DNA of 64,000 nt from Robertmurraya_A mangrovi (GTDB lineage: Bacteria; Bacillota; Bacilli; Bacillales; Cytobacillaceae). A model generated the notes under the pieces. That model did not search any database and had not been told where the DNA came from. It saw only the letters and a list, made by a program, of their open reading frames with translations. Location of the stretch: NCBI RefSeq assembly GCF_034427655.1, contig NZ_JAXOFX010000017.1, forward strand, positions 50,363 through 114,362, in the 5' to 3' direction. Shown here piece by piece: positions 57,184 to 64,000 of the stretch. The position numbers and the translations under genes are program-made. How positions within the stretch are numbered: the first letter of the stretch is position 1; every line of letters begins with the position of its first letter.

Positions 57184-60100
57184 ATGGAAAATAAAGCAGA
57201 TTACTTAGCAAAACTAAATGGGATTGTGAGTCATTTTACTGGACTTGAAAGAGAGATTGGTGAATGTGTTTTAAGCATTGCCAGCGGTGACCCTCATGAT
57301 TTGGATCCTTACGAAACTAAATTAGAAGGGTTGTTATCGACTGTATCTTCGGATGATATTTTTAACCCCTTAAAGAGTGTTGTAAGTAAACTAGTTAATC
57401 CCTATTTTGGAGATTTATTTCAATATATTTGTGAACATAAGGTTGAATACCCTAACACGGTTGGATTTGACAGAAGACCTTTCCGAACGACGGAACAAAT
57501 GGTTCATCTCTCAGGTATTATTTCGAAACTCTATTACTTGATGGATATGAATCATAAAGAAATGACTCTTGAACATTTAATAGGAATAGAGTCTAGTGAA
57601 TATTATTTTTCTAACTTAAAGGCTGATATGATCGCGTACGAAATAGACACAAACCCTGCTCGCATTATGCCTTTATTGCATGAAATGGTCTATGGAGAAA
57701 ACCAAAATGAGTTATTATCTCTAAACGTTATTAAAGGCATGTTACTAAGTCACCATCAAGAAGCCTATAAAATGCTAGGTGAATTATTAATAGCTGCTAG
57801 ATTACAAGAAGGGCTCCGCCAAAGTATTGTGGAGAATATGGATGAGGGGACCATCGATGCTACACTATATCTTCTAAAAATAATCCTTGACCATGATTTG
57901 ATTCGCTATAGTTCTGTTGTGAGAGCCCTAATGGTTTGGACAGGGATTGAACTTGAAACTAATAAACCACGTGTTATTAAACAAGCCATACAATATGCAT
58001 ATGATTGCTTAACGAATGAAGAAAAACGTCTAACTTATTTAACAAGTAAAGATGTTTTTCAAGTGTACTTTAGCCTTTGGGCGACAGCTGTTAAGGAAGA
58101 AAGCGATCTCTATGCGAACATCGTGCAAGTGCTGAACTTCGGTGAACATTATCAGAAATTAGTAGCTCTATCTTTATTAATTCAGAGTCAAAATGACCAT
58201 TTAAAATATAAAACGATTGAGCCATTTTTAGCAGAAACGAATCCTGAAGTAGAAGCTTTTATTCTTAACCTTTACCCCTATCAAATCAATTATAGATGGA
58301 TATATGAAAAAGATTGCGTAGATTATGTGAGACACATTGAACTGGAACGTGTACCTGAGCTTGAAGAGTATACCGTTAGAAAGTTTCAGTTTAATCTTTT
58401 TAAAGAAAAGCTTTTAGCTATAGGTAGAAAAGAGAGAGAATTTGTCTCTCCAACAGGGCAATATGTTTCCATTACCTCTGATCTTTTAGCTCAAAAGATG
58501 ATGTATTTAACTGCCTATGACATGAATGAACATTTTATTGAGGAACTGATTTTACTAAAAGATGAAGTAAGTCCAGATACACGAAGAGATTTACTTGAAT
58601 TTTTTGTCGTTAATGAAAATGGTGTTAAACAGAGGGAGTTTTTATTTTCGAGCTTAAGTGACAAAAGCCTAGCTAATCGCGAAATGGCTTTGTCTATTAT
58701 AAAAAAACTAACACTCACTTCAACAGAACTGGTGATAGTTGAAAATTTATTAAAATTAAAAACGGCTAGTATCCGTCAAGGTGCCATACAAACATTATTA
58801 AATGTAAATATCGAACTGCTTCAACATTCGATTCACCGACTTTTTAATAGCAAAAGCGAGTGGCAGCGGTTAGGTGGATTAGAAATTCTTTTTGAGATCA
58901 GTCAGGATCAAACGAGACAAGAGCTAAGCCTATTATTAAGTCCAATGCTTAATATTATAAAAAGTCCAACAGAAAAAGAAAAAATTCTCATACAGAACAT
59001 TTCTAAAAAAGAAACATATACGGAAGAGAATGGTTTTGGATTATTGAAACCATCCGAAGAGAGTTCTAATTTTATCGAGCTTGAAGACTTAATTGAAATG
59101 AACCAGGATACCTTTTTTACTTATCCTATTGAAAAAGCAAAGTCATTTTTACAAGGGTTAAATGATCTTATTTATGAAAATAGACATGTGGAGTATGAAG
59201 TGGAATGGGAAGGTGGTTTTAAACAAAAGGTTTTAATAGACAACCAGCTAGACCATGGACCTAAAAGCCATGAAAATGAAAGAGAAATTGAACGGTTTCC
59301 ACTTGCGCCTATTTGGATTCAATATTTGGAAGAGAATCCACTTCATGAATATGAATTATTACAAATATGGAGTTATTTTGAGCTTGGACATGTAAGGCGT
59401 TTTTATCATGATAAACTAGAGTTTTGGGAACAGGACGAATTTCCGAAGCTTAATGATTGGAGAAAGAAAGTTGTAAAAAGGGTCATTAATATGGACCAAC
59501 TAGATGCATTCGAGAAGTTTAGAGAAGAGATTCCATATCATTTTGGTGTTCAAAACTTAATAGAAGCTTATGTTGCTGACTGTGATAAAGCCTTAATATT
59601 TAAACACACTTCTAAGATGCTTAGCACCATAATAAATGCCATTTCATTAGACAAACTTGAAAAGGAAATCGGATTGGCTCTTGTTTTGTCTTCACCATGG
59701 ATTGATTGGCTGAGTACTTTCGTTCATGACAAAGAGTCATTTAGGAAGTATTTCTCTATGAAATACCACCTTTACACTCTTTCAAATTATAAAAATTTTA
59801 CATTTTCAACTGAGAATTGGGCTAATGCCTATGAGCTGGGAATCGTATCCTATAATGAGTTAATGAGAGAGATGCTAACTCGAGAAGAAAGCTCAGCACA
59901 TATTTATCATCTAACGGAAAGAAACAATGAAATACTAGCAAAACATCCCGTTATTCATTCTCTTAAAGATCATATGATTGACCGAATTGTAAACATAGAA
60001 TTAAACAGAGGTGAATTGCCTACAGAAGTAACGAAGCTAGCAATTAATATTCGATACTTTGAAGGAATGGAGTATTTTGTGGAGTTATTATCTCGTCTAG

Positions 60101-62064
60101 AGAACGAGACGTTCGTAAGAGGTTATATTTATAGCTATGATGAAAAAACGACAAGGAAGGAAGCATTTAGTCATTTAATTCAAACTTGCTATCCTCATGG
60201 GAACGATAATTCCAAAAAATTAGAAGTTTTGTTAAGAGAGAAGCAGGTCTCTGAGAAACGGTTACTGGAAGCAGCAATTTATGCACCGCAGTGGATTGAC
60301 ATTGTAGCTGAGTATTTAAAATGGGACGGTTTAAAGAGTACAGTGTGGTATTTTCATGCTCATATTTATGAGCAATTTACCGCTGAAAAAGAAACGATTG
60401 TCGCACAGTATTCTCCTATTACTCCTGTTGAATTTAATGATGGTGCCTTTGATATTGATTGGTTTAAAGATTCCTATCATTGTATGGGAGAAGAAAAATT
60501 TCAAGTGGTTTATGATTGTGCCAAATATATCTCAGGTGGTGCCAATCATCGAAGAGCACAATTATTTGCTGATGCAACACTAGGCAAATTGGTAAAAGAA
60601 AAGTTATTAGAATCTGTAACAGACAAGCGTAATAAGGACCACCTTCTATCGTATAGTTTAATTCCTTTAGAGGGACGAAAGGATTTACTTGAAAGATATG
60701 AATTCATTCAAACATTCCTTAAGGAAAGTAAGTCTTACGGTGCCCAGCGTCGAGCAAGTGAATCAAAAATAGCTTCTATTGCATTATCCAATCTTGCTAG
60801 AAACGCAGGATATAAAGATGTCACTCGCTTAACTTGGGACATGGAATCTCAAAAAATCGTAGAGGTTTCTCATTACTTTCAGGCTAAATCAATAGATGAG
60901 CTTTCTGTATCTTTAGTAATCGATGAACAAGGTGGACCTGAAATAGAAGTAATCAAAAACGGTAAAAAATTAAAATCCGTTCCAAGTAAATATAAAAAGC
61001 ATAGCTACGTACTAGAGCTGAAAGAGCTAAAAACAGAGTTGAGAGACCTTTATAAACGAGCAAAAGGTGAACTAGAAAGGTCGATGGAAACAGGAAGTGC
61101 TTTTACCGTTGATGAGCTTATAGGGATTAGCCATAATCCAGTTATAGCACCACTTATTAAAACGCTAGTGTTTAAGTATCAAGATGTTTTAGGTTATTTC
61201 AGAAATGGAAGTTTAGTTGGGTTAGATGAAAGTGTAGTATCTTTAAATATTCAGGATGAAGTGGTGATTGCACACCCTTATGACCTGTTTATAAGTAGAC
61301 AATGGAGCCATTACCAAAAACATCTATTTGATCAACAATGGAAACAGCCTTTTAAACAAGTTTTCCGGGAATTGTATGTTCCAAACATCGATGAGCTTGA
61401 AAATGGTACGATTTCTAGAAGATACTCGGGTCATCAAATACAGCCACAAAAAACAGTGGCTTTGTTAAGAAACCGAAATTGGACCGTTAGTTATGAAGAA
61501 GGCCTTCAAAGGGTCTATTATAAGGAAAATGTTATAGCAAAAATTTATGCCTTAGCGGATTGGTTTTCTCCTTCTGATATAGAGGCCCCTACTATAGAAA
61601 CAGTCGAATTTTTTAACAGGAACACTCTTGAAAGTATAAGAATTTCGGACATCCCTCCGTTAATTTTTTCTGAGACGATGAGAGATGTAGATTTAGTCGT
61701 TAGTTTCGCACATGTTGGAGGAGTGGATCCAGAAGCTAGTTTAACCACTATCGAAATGAGAACAGTCATCGTAACTGAATCCTTACGCTTAATGAAAATA
61801 ATGAATGTAATTCTTAGTGGAAACCATGCCATTATTAATGGGAAACTAGGAGAATATAGCGTCCATTTGGGTAGTGGGAATGTCTATAAACAAGCAAGTG
61901 GAGCAATTTCGATCATTCCGGTCCATTCCCAGCATAGAGGGAAAATCTTTTTACCATTTATGGACGAAGACCCAAAAACAGCCGAAATCCTATCAAAAAT
62001 TGTACTTTTGGCACAAGATACGAAAATTAAAGATCCTTATATTTTAGAACAAATTAGAAGTTAG
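57184..62064 (+). CDS. Giant DUF4132/DUF7737-type protein
   Basis: Cytosolic protein of 1626 residues without signal or membrane segments. The N-terminal ~620 residues look like a helical-repeat solenoid (SLANREMALSIIKKLTLTS, SIRQGAIQTLLNVNIELLQ). Around residue 1388 is QPFKQVFRELY, and the last ~120 residues have SVHLGSGNVYKQASG, then GKIFLPFMDEDPKTAEILSKIVLLAQD, the C-terminal module of DUF4132 (MolR/YehI-like) proteins. The biochemical activity of the family is unknown to me. E. coli YehI lies near MoxR-ATPase and VWA genes, which are absent here. AGGGAGGCT precedes the ATG. Confidence 0.75.
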   Translation: MENKADYLAKLNGIVSHFTGLEREIGECVLSIASGDPHDLDPYETKLEGLLSTVSSDDIFNPLKSVVSKLVNPYFGDLFQYICEHKVEYPNTVGFDRRPFRTTEQMVHLSGIISKLYYLMDMNHKEMTLEHLIGIESSEYYFSNLKADMIAYEIDTNPARIMPLLHEMVYGENQNELLSLNVIKGMLLSHHQEAYKMLGELLIAARLQEGLRQSIVENMDEGTIDATLYLLKIILDHDLIRYSSVVRALMVWTGIELETNKPRVIKQAIQYAYDCLTNEEKRLTYLTSKDVFQVYFSLWATAVKEESDLYANIVQVLNFGEHYQKLVALSLLIQSQNDHLKYKTIEPFLAETNPEVEAFILNLYPYQINYRWIYEKDCVDYVRHIELERVPELEEYTVRKFQFNLFKEKLLAIGRKEREFVSPTGQYVSITSDLLAQKMMYLTAYDMNEHFIEELILLKDEVSPDTRRDLLEFFVVNENGVKQREFLFSSLSDKSLANREMALSIIKKLTLTSTELVIVENLLKLKTASIRQGAIQTLLNVNIELLQHSIHRLFNSKSEWQRLGGLEILFEISQDQTRQELSLLLSPMLNIIKSPTEKEKILIQNISKKETYTEENGFGLLKPSEESSNFIELEDLIEMNQDTFFTYPIEKAKSFLQGLNDLIYENRHVEYEVEWEGGFKQKVLIDNQLDHGPKSHENEREIERFPLAPIWIQYLEENPLHEYELLQIWSYFELGHVRRFYHDKLEFWEQDEFPKLNDWRKKVVKRVINMDQLDAFEKFREEIPYHFGVQNLIEAYVADCDKALIFKHTSKMLSTIINAISLDKLEKEIGLALVLSSPWIDWLSTFVHDKESFRKYFSMKYHLYTLSNYKNFTFSTENWANAYELGIVSYNELMREMLTREESSAHIYHLTERNNEILAKHPVIHSLKDHMIDRIVNIELNRGELPTEVTKLAINIRYFEGMEYFVELLSRLENETFVRGYIYSYDEKTTRKEAFSHLIQTCYPHGNDNSKKLEVLLREKQVSEKRLLEAAIYAPQWIDIVAEYLKWDGLKSTVWYFHAHIYEQFTAEKETIVAQYSPITPVEFNDGAFDIDWFKDSYHCMGEEKFQVVYDCAKYISGGANHRRAQLFADATLGKLVKEKLLESVTDKRNKDHLLSYSLIPLEGRKDLLERYEFIQTFLKESKSYGAQRRASESKIASIALSNLARNAGYKDVTRLTWDMESQKIVEVSHYFQAKSIDELSVSLVIDEQGGPEIEVIKNGKKLKSVPSKYKKHSYVLELKELKTELRDLYKRAKGELERSMETGSAFTVDELIGISHNPVIAPLIKTLVFKYQDVLGYFRNGSLVGLDESVVSLNIQDEVVIAHPYDLFISRQWSHYQKHLFDQQWKQPFKQVFRELYVPNIDELENGTISRRYSGHQIQPQKTVALLRNRNWTVSYEEGLQRVYYKENVIAKIYALADWFSPSDIEAPTIETVEFFNRNTLESIRISDIPPLIFSETMRDVDLVVSFAHVGGVDPEASLTTIEMRTVIVTESLRLMKIMNVILSGNHAIINGKLGEYSVHLGSGNVYKQASGAISIIPVHSQHRGKIFLPFMDEDPKTAEILSKIVLLAQDTKIKDPYILEQIRS

Positions 62065-62070
62065 TAATTA

Positions 62071-62108
62071 GAAAGGGGCTGTCCTCAACTTGAAGACAGC
62101 CCCTTTCT
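62071..62108 (+). terminator. Intrinsic terminator
   Basis: Perfect 13-bp stem GAAAGGGGCTGTC/GACAGCCCCTTTC with an 11-base loop. Confidence 0.92.
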
Positions 62109-62186
62109 AATAGAATATTCCTGTTTTCCAAATTCATCAAAAATAGTAAAATATTAATTAAACACTAATATAAATTTGGAGGAACT

Positions 62187-63044
62187 ATGAAAAACATTTA
62201 TATATATGGGATTCCCACTCATGCAGGGGCTTTGTTTGAGGGTACTGAGCAAGCACCTAAACTAATAAGGGAAGCTGGTTTAGTTAGTCAACTAAAGGAA
62301 AAGGGTTTCTCCGTTGTTGACTTTGGTGACATCGAGTTAAAAGACGAGCTTGTGAGGCATAATGTTCCACCTGTACGTAATTGGCCATCTCCGAGAATCG
62401 TCTGGGAGTCGATTGAAGATCAGGCTGAAAAAATCTTCTCCAAGACAGGATTTACCTTGTTCCTAGGTGGAGATTGCAGTATTGAGGTCGGTACATTTTC
62501 AGCTTTCAGAAAGGTTTATGGGAAAAATACGCAGTTACTAGTACTGGATGGTCATGTGGATACGATGGAACCAAGTGGAAATCAATGTATTGGAGCCGCA
62601 GGTATGGGTCTTTGGTTTCTCCTTGAAGGCAAATCGATTTGGTGGAAAGAAAGTACTGTTACGGGCAAGTCTATATCTGTTATTGGACCAAATCAAATAC
62701 CAGAACAAACATTTGGAATGTCTATCATCTCTATGGATCAAGTGAAAAATTCAATTAATGAAGTTAAACAATTACTTGCGTCTTTATCATCAGATACAAA
62801 GATTTTAGTTCATTTTGATGTTGATCTCTTACACGAGATGATCATGCCAGCAGCCTATGCTCCAAACCAAGATGGACTAGGGTACCAAACAGCAAAAGAG
62901 ATGCTTAGTTTAATTCTAAGTGATTCAAGAGTAAAAGGACTAGAAATCACAGAATTTTCCGCAGTTAAGGAACAGGCAAATGAGAGTGCAAAAATATTAA
63001 TTGATTTAATTGCAAATAGTTTACCTAAACCTGAAAAAGGATAA
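62187..63044 (+). CDS. Arginase/ureohydrolase-superfamily protein
   Basis: Protein of 285 residues of the arginase/agmatinase/formiminoglutamase fold with a binuclear metal site. Recognisable ligand motifs are GGDCSIEVG (94-102), LDGHVDT (Asp121, His123, Asp125) and HFDVDLL (Asp211, Asp213). In classic enzymes the first motif is GGDHS, whose His binds Mn; here it is Cys97. DAHxD is DGHVD. The metal centre is therefore likely altered. The substrate is not predictable; it may act on a guanidino or related amide compound. It is transcribed alone with GGAGGA upstream. Confidence 0.82.
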   Translation: MKNIYIYGIPTHAGALFEGTEQAPKLIREAGLVSQLKEKGFSVVDFGDIELKDELVRHNVPPVRNWPSPRIVWESIEDQAEKIFSKTGFTLFLGGDCSIEVGTFSAFRKVYGKNTQLLVLDGHVDTMEPSGNQCIGAAGMGLWFLLEGKSIWWKESTVTGKSISVIGPNQIPEQTFGMSIISMDQVKNSINEVKQLLASLSSDTKILVHFDVDLLHEMIMPAAYAPNQDGLGYQTAKEMLSLILSDSRVKGLEITEFSAVKEQANESAKILIDLIANSLPKPEKG

Positions 63045-63140
63045 TTTTCACAAGTATGTGCGTAAATTTTACTATTTTGATATATAGCTTTCTTCCTGTT
63101 TATCATATATAATTCTCATGTACATTTAAGGAGGAAAGTC

Positions 63141-63837
63141 ATGAAATTAAGTAAGCTATTTTTTATGTTTTTAACTGTCATTCTACTATTATCGCTTTTT
63201 CCTGTTTTTAACCAACAAGTAGAGGCTGCTACAAAGGAAGCAATTGTTGATGTTGATAGCGGTAGCTTAAGTATGCGAAGTGGCCCAGGAAACAAATATA
63301 AAGTGGTTAGTAACTCTTAATTCAACTACTAAAAATGGTTGGTCTAAAATTAAATTTAAAAATAAACAAGGTTATGTATCTAGTGAATTTTTAAGAGTAT
63401 ACTCTTCTTTTAGTTCATCTACTGCTAAAAAGATAACAGAAAAAGTATATAATATACAATTTCAAGCATGGGAAGGTTTCGTTACAAAAAAGCAGTACGA
63501 AACAATTATGTCTAAAGGATATACGAAGAAGTATATTGAAGCCCATTTTCATCAAAACATGCTTCCATATGGAACAGATAAATACGGAAACCAATTGTAC
63601 ACCGTACTAGAAACATCGATTTGGGGAACTTCAGTTGAATTATTTGATTGGAATTTAGAATATAATCCTAAAAAGCCAAAGGTTACTTACTACCAAAAGA
63701 ATGGTAAGGATTATTTATCAGTAAGCCAATATGTATTAAATGAAATGGATGGGTATTATACGTACACACTTTACTTAAGCAAAGACAGTAAGAGTTCAAC
63801 TTGGAAAGTGTATAACATTAATAGAAAATATGATTAA
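63141..63837 (+). pseudogene. Secreted SH3-domain protein, frameshifted
   Basis: The first frame (63141-63320) has AAGGAGGAAAG, a signal peptide (hydrophobic core LFFMFLTVILLLSLFPVF, cleavage near VEAA) and the start of a bacterial SH3 domain (SGSLSMRSGPGNKYKVV) before a stop. The remainder of that domain (TLNSTTKNGWSKIKFKNKQGYVSSEFL) and ~130 unrecognised C-terminal residues (FQAWEGFVTKKQYE, then KPKVTYYQKNGKDYLSV) continue in the +1 frame to 63837. Skipping one base near 63312 restores KVVSTLNSTTKNGW, a normal SH3 sequence, so a one-base insertion is the simplest explanation. The change is not in a homopolymer. An SH3 protein of this kind would bind the cell wall. Confidence 0.8.
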
Positions 63838-63849
63838 TATTTTTTGAAG

Positions 63850-63880
63850 GAAGTTCTCATTTTATCGAGAACTTCTTTTT
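63850..63880 (+). terminator. Intrinsic terminator, target of intron insertion
   Basis: Perfect 9-bp stem GAAGTTCTC/GAGAACTTC with an 8-base loop and TTTTTCTT, directly before the intron. Confidence 0.9.
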
Positions 63881-63883
63881 CTT

Positions 63884-64000
63884 GTGTGCCAGGCATGGCA
63901 ATTATCTAGGTGGTGAAAGTCCACTGTGGGGGTACACATCGACCAACCACTAAGGAAGCGCAAGGTACTTATCGTGAGATAAGGGCTGGAGGAAGCGTGG
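63884..64000 (+). mobile_element. 5' end of a group IIC intron (continues past window)
   Basis: Starts with the group II boundary GTGTG and reads on like the 5' domain I of class C introns such as the Oceanobacillus iheyensis intron: GTGTGCCAGGCATGG, GGTGGTGAAAGTCC, GCGCAAGGTAC, ATCGTGAGAT, then GGAGGAAGCG. It begins within 4 bases of the terminator T run, the insertion site used by this class. The maturase gene and the 3' end lie outside the window. Confidence 0.88.

Noticed and set aside
8552..63897. TGCCAGGCA shared by the hairpin at 8552 and the intron start at 63888
   Set aside because: The surrounding sequences are unrelated; at 63884 it belongs to the intron domain I, at 8552 to a simple hairpin.
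1..64000. CRISPR arrays, tRNA, rRNA, prophage or insertion sequence transposase genes
   Set aside because: None seen: no regular short repeats with spacers, no cloverleaf-type sequence noticed by eye, and no transposase or phage structural motif in the reading frames. The only mobile element is the intron end at 63884.

Overview
The window is AT-rich DNA from a spore-forming Bacillaceae (Bacillus-like) chromosome. The evidence is the gene content: copper csoR-copZ-copA, des-desK-desR, sporulenol synthase, a CotF-type coat protein, a sporulation-type PAS kinase beside a Spo0E-domain protein, a vpr-like protease, cre and CIRCE sites, AGGAGG ribosome binding sites and frequent GTG/TTG starts. 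It is mostly ordinary chromosome with accessory stretches. Many intergenic gaps hold clear intrinsic terminators.

Layout. 1-5447: end of an MFS exporter, then copper homeostasis (csoR, copZ, copA, a His-rich secreted protein). 5529-5655: first copy of a structured intergenic repeat; the others are at 24981, 29338 and 36256. 5840-17402: one long catabolic operon (aminotransferase, aldehyde dehydrogenase, FAD amine oxidoreductase, hydroxyacyl-CoA dehydrogenase, two-subunit CoA-transferase, hydratase, acyl-CoA dehydrogenase, thiolase, 2-hydroxyacid dehydrogenase, D-malate/tartrate-type decarboxylating dehydrogenase). It converges on a MetPS-like NSS transporter pair and a CdaR/PucR-type activator (17450-20550), which is divergent from a Rieske oxygenase, APC permease and flavin amine oxidase (20686-24700). 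Together these look like a regulon for uptake, oxidative deamination or demethylation, CoA activation and beta-oxidation of a nitrogenous compound. The substrate cannot be read from sequence.

24781-27505: TPP riboswitch with thiM-thiD-thiE. 27642-34095: DEAD-box helicase, exoA, an unknown protein, two LLM flavin oxidoreductases and a FrnE-like DsbA protein. 34173-36176: Spo0E-domain fusion protein divergent from a soluble PAS histidine kinase. 36728-40129: vpr-like protease, a DUF1292 protein, a CotF-like gene and the remnant of an alcohol dehydrogenase. 40350-43261: cold-shock desaturase and its two-component system. 43380-46820: two GNAT acetyltransferases around sqhC. 47029-52079: two lipoproteins, a histidine kinase/response regulator pair and a small siroheme/Fe-S-type protein. 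52282-54538: a methyltransferase, two unlisted 47-residue proteins, a glutaredoxin-like gene with an in-frame TGA exactly at the first CxxC cysteine, and a cysteine-less CsoR homolog. 54742-56622: htpG behind a perfect CIRCE. 56754-62064: a 139-residue protein with a 1626-residue DUF4132-class giant. 62187-64000: arginase-family protein, a frameshifted SH3 secreted protein, and the 5' end of a group IIC intron directly after that gene's terminator.

The most unusual items are the covarying repeat family, the UGA-containing glutaredoxin, the Spo0E fusion, the orphan DUF4132 pair, and the uncharacterised Rieske/beta-oxidation regulon. All functional statements rest on reading motifs by eye; no database search was run.
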